Assembly (NCBI RefSeq): GCF_002866825.1
Contig: NZ_PKUS01000001.1
Location: forward strand, 434,001-498,000
DNA from: Pseudohalioglobus lutimaris
GTDB lineage: Bacteria > Pseudomonadota > Gammaproteobacteria > Pseudomonadales > Halieaceae
Direction: 5' to 3'
Length of the DNA: 64,000 nt
Below the pieces are notes generated by a model. That model made no database searches. It had not been told where the DNA came from and worked only from the letters and a program-made list of their open reading frames with translations. Below, piece by piece: positions 56,556 through 64,000 of this stretch. Every line of letters starts with the position of its first letter. Positions within the stretch are counted from its first letter, which is position 1. A program made the translations under genes and the position numbers.

Positions 56556-58676
56556 TCAGTTCTTGATGCGAATGACTTTACGGACTGAATTGGTGCTGCG
56601 CAGGCGTTTCATGATACGTGCAAGGTGTACCCGATTCTTCACCAGGATCTCCAGGTTAACGTAGGTGAACTGGTAGTCTTTGTCGTCAGTGGTGATCTTT
56701 TCAATATTGACGCCCATGGCGTTAATGCGTGTGGCGATGACGGCGATCATGCCTCGGCGGTTTTCTACCTCTATGCGCAGCTCTACTGCGTATTCGCCTT
56801 CTATCTGGTCATCCCAGCGCAGGGCGACCAGGCGTTCGCTGTTCTCGCGCATTTCGTTGAGGTTGTGGCAGCGCTCGCGATGAACCACCACACCCTTCTC
56901 CGAGCTCAGGTAACCCTCGATAGGGTCGCCTGGGATCGGGTGGCAGCACTTGGCGTAGGTGAGCATGAAACCTTCGGTGCCGCGTATGGCCACAGGAAAC
57001 TTGTTTTCCGGCTCCACCAGGTCATCGCCCTTCTCGCCGAGTATCTGCTGGGCGGTAATCGCCGGCAGGCGATTGCCGCGAGCGATCTCCTCCAGCAGGC
57101 GGTCGATGCTGGAGTATTGTTGTTCATCCAGGAATATCTGCAGCTCATCGCCGGGAATGCTTTCCAGGCTGCTGTCCTTTGCCGCGAGGGCACGATCGAG
57201 CAGGCGTCGCCCAAGCGCCACCGAGTCATCCCTGGTCTGGTTCTTGAGAAAATGGCGAATATTGGTGCGCGCCTTGGCGGTCACCGCGTAGTTGAACCAT
57301 GACGGATTTGGGCTCGCGCCCTGTGCAGTCAGGATTTCGACAGTCTGCCCGCTCTGCAGTGGCTCGGATAGCGGTGCCAGGCGACGGTTGATACGACAGG
57401 CGACACAGCTATTACCGACATCAGTGTGCACGGCGTAGGCAAAGTCTACAGCGGTGGCTCCCCGAGGCAGTTCCATGATTCGGCCCTTCGGTGAGAACAC
57501 GTAAATTTCATCGGGGAACAGGTCGATCTTGACGCTTTCAATGAACTCCAGGGAGTTGCCCGCGCGCTGCTGCATTTCCAACAAACCCTGTACCCACTCC
57601 CGGGCGCGCGCATGGCTGCCATTGCTGGTCTGGCTATCGCTCTTGTACAGCCAGTGCGCGGCGATACCGTTATTGGCCATGTCCTCCATCTCTCGAGTCC
57701 GGATCTGGATTTCAATGGGCACGCCGTGCATACCCATGAGCACGGTGTGCAAGGACTGGTAGCCGTTGGCCTTGGGGATGGCGATATAGTCTTTGAACTC
57801 GCCCGGTACGGGCTTGTAGAGGCTGTGCACACAGCCAAGTACGCGGTAGCAGGTGTCCACCGAGTCGACGATGATGCGAAACGCATAGATATCCATGATC
57901 TCGGAGAAGGACTTGTGCTTGGACTTCATCTTTTTATAGATGCTGTAGAGATGCTTCTCTCTGCCGACTACTTCGGCCTCGTGGCCTTCCTGCTCCAGCG
58001 TTGTCAGGATCTGTTGGCGAATCTGCTTGACCAGCTCCGTGCGGTGCCCACGCGCGTTGCGACGCGCCGCCTCGATTCGTCGGGCGCGCATGGGGTGCAG
58101 GGCAGAAAAGCCCAGGTCCTCGAACTCCATCCGCACATTGTTCATGCCCAGGCGCATCGCGATGGGCGCATAGATGTCCAGGGTCTCCCGGGCGATACGC
58201 CTGGCCTTCCCGGTTTGCAGGACGCCCAGCGTACGCATGTTGTGCAGGCGGTCCGCCAGTTTTACCAGAATGACGCGAATATCCCGGGCCATGGCCAGGG
58301 CCATTTTTTGGAAGTTCTCCGCCTGTTTTTCCTCCAGGGATTCGAATTCCATCTGCGTCAGTTTGCTGACGCCGTCAACCAGCTCAGCGACGGGGGCACC
58401 GAACTGCTCCCCAATGGCGGACTTGGGAATGCCGGTGTCCTCAATGACATCGTGCAGCATTGCAGCAATCAGGCTCTGGTGGTCCATATGCATGTCCGCC
58501 AGGATGCCCGCCACGGCCAGTGGGTGGGTCACGTAAGGCTCGCCACTGCGCCGGAGCTGCCCGAAGTGGGCCTGCTCGGCGAAGTAGTAGGCGCGTCTTA
58601 CGCTATTGCTTTGCTCCGGGGTGAGATAAGTATGGAGCGTCTTGGTCAGGGCATCGATAGACTGTATGGCGTTCAT
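56556..58676 (-). CDS. spoT: bifunctional (p)ppGpp synthase/hydrolase SpoT
   Basis: Stringent-response enzyme, 706 residues (E. coli 702). Seen: HD hydrolase domain with GEPYVTHPLAVAGIL and LHDVIEDTG near residues 40-80, synthetase domain with IYSIYKKMKSKHKSF and DIYAFRIIVD, TGS domain (EIYVFSPKGRIMELPRGATAVDFAYAVH), and C-terminal ACT domain. An intact HDVIEDT motif means hydrolase activity is retained, as in SpoT and unlike RelA. The rpoZ stop is 29 nt upstream, preserving rpoZ-spoT order. Confidence 0.97.
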   Translation of the reverse strand: MNAIQSIDALTKTLHTYLTPEQSNSVRRAYYFAEQAHFGQLRRSGEPYVTHPLAVAGILADMHMDHQSLIAAMLHDVIEDTGIPKSAIGEQFGAPVAELVDGVSKLTQMEFESLEEKQAENFQKMALAMARDIRVILVKLADRLHNMRTLGVLQTGKARRIARETLDIYAPIAMRLGMNNVRMEFEDLGFSALHPMRARRIEAARRNARGHRTELVKQIRQQILTTLEQEGHEAEVVGREKHLYSIYKKMKSKHKSFSEIMDIYAFRIIVDSVDTCYRVLGCVHSLYKPVPGEFKDYIAIPKANGYQSLHTVLMGMHGVPIEIQIRTREMEDMANNGIAAHWLYKSDSQTSNGSHARAREWVQGLLEMQQRAGNSLEFIESVKIDLFPDEIYVFSPKGRIMELPRGATAVDFAYAVHTDVGNSCVACRINRRLAPLSEPLQSGQTVEILTAQGASPNPSWFNYAVTAKARTNIRHFLKNQTRDDSVALGRRLLDRALAAKDSSLESIPGDELQIFLDEQQYSSIDRLLEEIARGNRLPAITAQQILGEKGDDLVEPENKFPVAIRGTEGFMLTYAKCCHPIPGDPIEGYLSSEKGVVVHRERCHNLNEMRENSERLVALRWDDQIEGEYAVELRIEVENRRGMIAVIATRINAMGVNIEKITTDDKDYQFTYVNLEILVKNRVHLARIMKRLRSTNSVRKVIRIKN

Positions 58677-58705
58677 AGAGTTGCCTTGCGGCGATGCCCC
58701 GGGGA

Positions 58706-58972
58706 CTACAGGGCCTCGTTGCCTGCCTCCATCATCACTTCTGCCAGTTCTTCCTCGGCCTCCAGCTCGTCCTCGCGGGTGAGGATCTCGGCGTTGACAT
58801 GACCTTCGGCAATTTCGCGCAGGGCGATAACGGTGGGCTTGTCGGACTCTTCGTCTACCATCGGGTCCTTGCCGCCAGTGGCAATCTGCCGGGCGCGTTT
58901 GCTGGCAACCATGACCAGCTCAAAGCGGTTAGCGACGTTTTCCAGGCAATCTTGTACGGTTACGCGTGCCAT
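58706..58972 (-). CDS. rpoZ: RNA polymerase omega subunit
   Basis: Small RNA polymerase subunit that helps beta' fold and forms a ppGpp-binding site in E. coli. 88 residues. Seen: [30 protein letters not shown], nearly identical to the family consensus, with acidic C-terminus. It is followed by spoT, linking the ppGpp target and the ppGpp enzyme in one transcription unit. Confidence 0.97.
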   Translation of the reverse strand: MARVTVQDCLENVANRFELVMVASKRARQIATGGKDPMVDEESDKPTVIALREIAEGHVNAEILTREDELEAEEELAEVMMEAGNEAL

Positions 58973-59012
58973 CTATAAAGATCTCTTGCTGAATAAAATT
59001 ACGGAACCGGAA

Positions 59013-59041
59013 ATTATACCTCGACACAGGGCGTTGCTCCA
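59013..59041 (-). promoter_or_regulatory. probable promoter of rpoZ-spoT-ridA-oxyR-recG
   Basis: On the minus strand, a perfect TATAAT (59013-59018) with a weak -35 match TGGAGC (59036-59041) and a 17-bp spacer, 40 nt before the rpoZ start, in the 92-nt gap after gmk. Confidence 0.5.
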
Positions 59042-59064
59042 GCGTGAAAAATCCCGCAACTCTC

Positions 59065-60563
<1,499 letters not shown>

Positions 60564-60643
60564 GACTGCGTTTCCTCAAGTTTTGCTGGATGGACGTCGA
60601 GTGTAGCAGCTTGCAGGGACTGCTCACAGTGCGTCACTGCGCG

Positions 60644-60649
60644 TATACT
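60644..60649 (+). promoter_or_regulatory. -10 element of a probable rph promoter
   Basis: TATACT at 60644-60649 lies 29 nt before the rph ATG. A -35 match 17 nt upstream is poor (TGCTCA), so this is tentative. Confidence 0.35.
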
Positions 60650-60678
60650 GGCGCTTTTTTAACTCGCGGAGACTATTC

Positions 60679-61401
60679 ATGCAAAGACCCAGTGGTCGTA
60701 ACCCCAACCAGCTCAGAGACATTACCTTTACCCGCAATTTTACCTGTCATGCTGAGGGGTCGGTTCTGGTCAGCTTCGGCAATACCCGGGTGATCTGCAC
60801 CGCGTCGGTCGAGGAGGGTGTGCCTCGCTTTATGCGTGGGGAAGGGCGTGGCTGGGTAACGGCAGAGTACGGGATGCTGCCCCGCTCCACTGACACACGT
60901 ATGGGCCGGGAGGCCGCGCGTGGCAAACAGGGCGGCCGCACGGTAGAAATTCAGCGCCTGATTGGCCGCTCCCTGCGCGCCGCCCTGGATCTTGAGTTGC
61001 TGGGAGAAAATACCATCACAATCGATTGTGATGTGATCCAGGCCGATGGCGGCACGCGCACCGCATCCATAACTGGCGCCTGTGTGGCCCTGGTTGACGC
61101 CATAAATTTTCTGCAGCGCAAGAAAGTGATCCAGACCGATCCGCTACGGCAGATGATAGCTTCCGTTTCGGTGGGCATGTTTGAGGGGGAGCCGGTACTG
61201 GATCTTGATTACCCTGAAGATTTCGCCGCCGATACCGATATGAACGTTGTGATGGGTGAGTCAGGGAGCTTTATCGAGGTGCAGGGCACCGCAGAGGGCG
61301 CGCACTTCGCGCGCGAGGAGCTCAATGCCATGCTGGACCTGGCCAGTGAGGGGATTGCCAGCCTGGTCTCCATGCAGAAAGCCGCGCTGGCCGAAGGCTG
61401 A
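60679..61401 (+). CDS. rph: ribonuclease PH
   Basis: Phosphate-dependent 3' exoribonuclease that trims tRNA 3' ends. 240 residues (E. coli wild-type 238). Seen: [53 protein letters not shown], and [19 protein letters not shown]-like sequence, with the family C-terminus ALNAMLDLA variant. A GGAG site lies 6-9 nt before the ATG. The gene is full length, unlike the frameshifted allele of E. coli K-12. Confidence 0.97.
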   Translation: MQRPSGRNPNQLRDITFTRNFTCHAEGSVLVSFGNTRVICTASVEEGVPRFMRGEGRGWVTAEYGMLPRSTDTRMGREAARGKQGGRTVEIQRLIGRSLRAALDLELLGENTITIDCDVIQADGGTRTASITGACVALVDAINFLQRKKVIQTDPLRQMIASVSVGMFEGEPVLDLDYPEDFAADTDMNVVMGESGSFIEVQGTAEGAHFAREELNAMLDLASEGIASLVSMQKAALAEG

Positions 61402-61452
61402 TCGGGTCGCCGCTGATGGCTACCGCCAGAATCTCCAGCGGTGCCAGGCGGT

Positions 61453-62217
61453 TTACAGTTCTATGTCGTAGTCCATGATAATGGGCGCATGGGTGGAAAA
61501 CTCACGGCTCTTGTAGATCGCGCCGTAATCGACCGCGTACTGCAGCCCCTTGGAAATCACATGGAAGTCACTGCGCCAGCCGTTGCTGGCGCGGTCTCCT
61601 TCCGGCCACCAGCTGTATTCGTCCTGATCGGAGTTTATCTCCCGGAACGCATCGACGTAGCCCTCCTGGAACAGTTCATTCATCCACTGCCTTTCCTCGG
61701 CGAGAAAACCGGACACAGTACTGTTGCGCTCGGTGTCCTGCACGTCTGCCGGCGTGTGGGCGACGCTCCAGTTTCCGCAGATGATGAACTCACGGCGCTT
61801 GTTGCGCACTTTCTGCAGGTGGTTACCCAGTAGTTCGTAAAATTCGTTCTTGCGTGCCTGTTGTTCTGCGTTACCCGGTTCTGCCACCGGCGCCAGCAGG
61901 CTGGCCACACTGATATTTTCATAGTCGGCCTGGATGTAGCGGCCCTCCATGTCAAAATCAGCGAACCCCAGGCCGGTCATGATGGCTTTCGGCAGTTGGC
62001 GACAATAGATGGCGACGCCATTGGCCTTGCCGTCGATGTCGTCAAAGAAGTAGGGATTGTATTCTTGCGGGAAGAAGAGGTTGTCCTGCAGGTCATACTC
62101 CGAGCACCGTAGGTCCTGAATGCAAACGAAGTCAGCATCCTGCTCTTTCAGCCAGTCATAAAATCCTTTCTCGGCGGCGTTTTTGATGCCGTCGGCGCTG
62201 AAACTGATGATGCGCAT
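61453..62217 (-). CDS. crc: Crc-like catabolite repression control protein (degenerate ExoIII fold)
   Basis: 254 residues with the exonuclease III/APE fold but altered catalytic positions. Xth Asn7 is Ser (SFSADG), the metal-binding Glu34 is Asp (CIQDLR), the GDxN motif is GNWS (ICGNWSVAH), and the SDHAP motif is STHAP. The same changes mark Crc of Pseudomonas, which has CLQDTR, CGSLYVAH, GFLAPER and SQHAP with a WWP segment; here GFLAEER and SWWPEGD align. Crc is not a nuclease; it supports Hfq in translational repression of catabolic mRNAs. The rph-crc-pyrE neighbourhood also matches Pseudomonas. The Crc assignment rests on recalled family sequences; automatic annotation would probably say exodeoxyribonuclease III. 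Confidence 0.82.
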   Translation of the reverse strand: MRIISFSADGIKNAAEKGFYDWLKEQDADFVCIQDLRCSEYDLQDNLFFPQEYNPYFFDDIDGKANGVAIYCRQLPKAIMTGLGFADFDMEGRYIQADYENISVASLLAPVAEPGNAEQQARKNEFYELLGNHLQKVRNKRREFIICGNWSVAHTPADVQDTERNSTVSGFLAEERQWMNELFQEGYVDAFREINSDQDEYSWWPEGDRASNGWRSDFHVISKGLQYAVDYGAIYKSREFSTHAPIIMDYDIEL

Positions 62218-62437
62218 TCATAGCCCCTTGAAATGAGAGCGTGTATCATACTGCTGCCCTGCCCGGCGTTAGTCTTCCCGGCATTACGGACAATCAAATA
62301 GCCATATCCTGATTGTTGCAGACTATCGGTCTTGCTGCAGTGCGTTATTAATTTTGTTCGCGGCACAGATCTGGTGAAGAACGGGTGGTGAGTGCCGGAC
62401 GGGGGTCATTCTAGCGGGGAATGCCTCCAGAACAAAG

Positions 62438-62451
62438 TCGCTGAGGCGACA
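62438..62451 (+). other. small hairpin in the pyrE leader region
   Basis: GTCGC-TGAG-GCGAC forms a 5-bp stem about 40 nt before the pyrE start. No T-run follows, so it is not a classical attenuator. The rest of the 275-nt crc-pyrE divergent gap (62218-62492) shows nothing firm. Confidence 0.3.
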
Positions 62452-62492
62452 TTCGGCCATGAATTACCGTTAAAGACATAAGGTTAATGTCC

Positions 62493-63134
62493 ATGCAGGC
62501 TTACCAGACCGAGTTTATTGAGCTGGCCCGGGAGTACCAGGTACTCAAGTTCGGCGAATTCACCCTCAAATCAGGCCGTATCAGCCCTTATTTCTTCAAT
62601 GCGGGTGAATTTTCCAGCGGTCGTGCCCTGGCGGCCCTGGGGCGATGCTACGCCAGACGCATCGTTGAGTCAGGTGTAGAGTTCGACGTACTGTTGGGTC
62701 CTGCCTATAAAGGTATTCCACTGGCGGCCGCGACAGCCATTGCCCTGGCTGATGAGCACGGGATCGACGCGCCTTTTGCCTATAATCGCAAGGAAGCCAA
62801 GGCCCACGGTGAGGGTGGCATGCTGGTGGGGGCGCCACTGGCGGGGCGGGTATTGGTGATCGACGATGTGATCACTGCCGGCACCGCGGTGCGCGAGGTC
62901 ATTGCGATGATTGAAGGCGCGGGCGCGGAGCTGGCCGGCGTTGCCATTGGTCTGGACCGGCAGGAGCGCGGCGAGGGAGAGCGGTCCGCGATCCAGGAAC
63001 TGGAGGCGACCTACGCGATACCGGTTCTCAGCATAATCAACATGGGTCACCTTATTGAGTACCTGGAGGCGGCAGGAGGTGTCGATTCGGCACTGAACGC
63101 AATGAAAGATTACCGAAGCCGCTACGGGGTATGA
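62493..63134 (+). CDS. pyrE: orotate phosphoribosyltransferase
   Basis: Converts orotate and PRPP to OMP in pyrimidine synthesis. Seen: [47 protein letters not shown], and the PRPP-binding [19 protein letters not shown] 62493 gives 213 residues, the E. coli length, and aligns with the family N-terminus MxxYQ; the AAGG site is well placed for it. The in-frame ATG at 62487 is too close to that site. Confidence 0.97.
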   Translation: MQAYQTEFIELAREYQVLKFGEFTLKSGRISPYFFNAGEFSSGRALAALGRCYARRIVESGVEFDVLLGPAYKGIPLAAATAIALADEHGIDAPFAYNRKEAKAHGEGGMLVGAPLAGRVLVIDDVITAGTAVREVIAMIEGAGAELAGVAIGLDRQERGEGERSAIQELEATYAIPVLSIINMGHLIEYLEAAGGVDSALNAMKDYRSRYGV

Positions 63135-63171
63135 CTTGTAGCAGCGCGACCCAGCACCTATATTGGATATC

Positions 63172-63870
63172 ATGAAAATCTCGCGGTTATTTCTTTGTGG
63201 TGTTCTTGCTCCACTCGTGTTGCTGGGCCAGGTGCCATTGGCAGCGGCGGTAGAGTTGTATCGTTACACCAATGACGAAGGCAGCGTGGTCATCGATTAT
63301 CAGGTCCCTCCTGAGCACGTTAAAAAGGGCTATGAGGTGCTCAACGATAAAGGTGTGGTGATTCGTGTCGTTCCCCGTGAGCTCAACGAGGAAGAGCAGA
63401 AAGAGGCCGATGCCCAGGAGCGACTTGAGGCCAAGGCTATGGCCGATCAGCGGCGCTTGAAGGAGTGGGATGAATCCCTGCTGCTGCGCTATAGCACGAT
63501 AGAGGATATCGAGGCGGCGCAGGAGCGCGCATTGATGGACCTCCGGATTCGCGTCAGCATTCTCAAGAGTAACAAGCATTCCCTAAAACAGCAGATCGAG
63601 AACTACCAGGCGCAGGCCGCTGAATTGGAGCGTATGGGCAGGCCAGTGGATCTGGAGCGGCTGCAGGCCATAGAGGACCTGCAGGCGGAAATCGCCGCCA
63701 CTGATCGGGCCATCGCAGATCGCGAGGTTGAGGTAGCGGGGGTGAACGCAGCCTTCGAAGCTGACATCGCTCGCTTCACGGTGCTGCTGGATATGGTGGA
63801 ATTCCGACGCACGATGATGGCGCAGAAGCGCGCCGAGCAACAGGAACAGCGGCTGGACCCGCGCCGCTAG
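63172..63870 (+). CDS. secreted DUF4124 domain protein with coiled coil
   Basis: A 232-residue exported protein. Seen: signal peptide (MKISRLFLCGVLAPLVLLGQVPLAAA), a DUF4124-type domain (VELYRYTNDEGSVVIDYQVPPEHVKKGYEVLNDKG) at ~27-65, then a long charged coiled coil to the C-terminus. The first domain is common in proteobacterial periplasmic proteins but has no assigned activity. The TTG at 63163 is an alternative start without support. Its stop TAG overlaps the stop of the convergent gene. Confidence 0.83.
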   Translation: MKISRLFLCGVLAPLVLLGQVPLAAAVELYRYTNDEGSVVIDYQVPPEHVKKGYEVLNDKGVVIRVVPRELNEEEQKEADAQERLEAKAMADQRRLKEWDESLLLRYSTIEDIEAAQERALMDLRIRVSILKSNKHSLKQQIENYQAQAAELERMGRPVDLERLQAIEDLQAEIAATDRAIADREVEVAGVNAAFEADIARFTVLLDMVEFRRTMMAQKRAEQQEQRLDPRR

Positions 63871-64000
63871 CCCAGGGGCTGGGCGATGCCGCTCTGGCCG
63901 GGAAGGGGTTTGGTGACGGCCGGTTTAAAGAAGCCCGACATCAGTAAATCCCATTGCAGTCTCCAGTCTTCCGTCGGCCGGCGCTTGAAGCCGGAGCGCA
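63867..64000 (-). CDS. C-terminal end of an unidentified gene (partial, runs off right edge)
   Basis: An open minus-strand frame enters from the right edge and ends at TAG 63867-63869 after 43 complete codons, finishing in a Pro/Gly-rich tail with RRPTEDWRLQWDLLMSGFF before it. The stop shares the palindrome CTAG with the stop of the convergent DUF4124 gene. Too short to name. Confidence 0.5.
   Translation of the reverse strand, partial: RSGFKRRPTEDWRLQWDLLMSGFFKPAVTKPLPGQSGIAQPLG

Noticed and set aside
57612-58802. 396-codon open frame on the plus strand opposite spoT
   Set aside because: It lies antisense to a highly conserved gene, has no recognisable domain, and reflects GC-rich codon bias of the real frame.

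Overview
The window reads as a chromosomal segment of a marine gammaproteobacterium, most likely a Halieaceae/OM60-NOR5-type member of the Cellvibrionales. This is inferred from gene content and order, since no rRNA or other marker gene is present. Coding density is high and GC-rich. I see no tRNA, rRNA, CRISPR array, intact insertion sequence or prophage. Several blocks keep the gene order known from Pseudomonas and relatives: mnmG-rsmG-parA-parB-atp, glmU-glmS, rubredoxin/rubredoxin reductase next to ubiC-ubiA, recG-oxyR-ridA-spoT-rpoZ-gmk-yicC, and rph-crc-pyrE.

Layout. 1-3.4 kb: a membrane pyrophosphatase (5' part only, running off the left edge) and two alpha/beta hydrolases. 3.5-7.8 kb: mnmG, rsmG, parA and parB behind a near-consensus promoter. 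8-10 kb: a TonB-dependent receptor sitting between parB and atpI, where these genes are usually adjacent. 10.2-17.4 kb: the complete atpIBEFHAGDC operon with its own near-consensus promoter and a strong terminator. A perfect 19-bp-arm palindrome of REPIN type lies between atpG and atpD. 17.5-29.2 kb: an accessory block separates atpC from glmU. It holds a beta-propeller/di-haem cytochrome lipoprotein, a 1887-residue repeat-rich surface protein with an IPTL-CTERM-like tail, and a TrmB-like regulator plus the two-step agmatine-to-putrescine pathway (aguB, aguA). 29.3-32.5 kb: glmU-glmS.

32.6-40.6 kb: a DUF3336 patatin phospholipase, a second TonB-dependent receptor, an HExxH lipoprotein, a SirB2 membrane protein, a small secreted protein and an acidic SPOR-domain protein. 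40.8-48 kb: uvrD, a TRAP transporter whose binding protein faces its permeases from the opposite strand, a YciA thioesterase, yaaA and a DUF938 methyltransferase-like gene. 48-53 kb: a FemAB-like acyltransferase, ubiA, ubiC, a rubredoxin-rubredoxin reductase fusion and a DUF1415 gene. 53.2-60.6 kb: the recG-oxyR-ridA-spoT-rpoZ-gmk-yicC block on the minus strand. 60.7-64 kb: rph, a catalytically degenerate ExoIII homologue that matches Crc, pyrE, a DUF4124 gene and the tail of one more gene.

The genes form a housekeeping core: tRNA and rRNA modification, chromosome segregation, ATP synthesis, amino-sugar and ubiquinone precursors, the stringent response, oxidative-stress control and pyrimidine synthesis. 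Accessory envelope, uptake and polyamine genes are inserted at the seams. The least ordinary signals are non-coding: twin TGTCA-N9-TGACA palindromes 73 bp apart in front of the TrmB-like regulator, a leader hairpin abutting the start codon of the giant surface protein, and three intergenic inverted-repeat elements.
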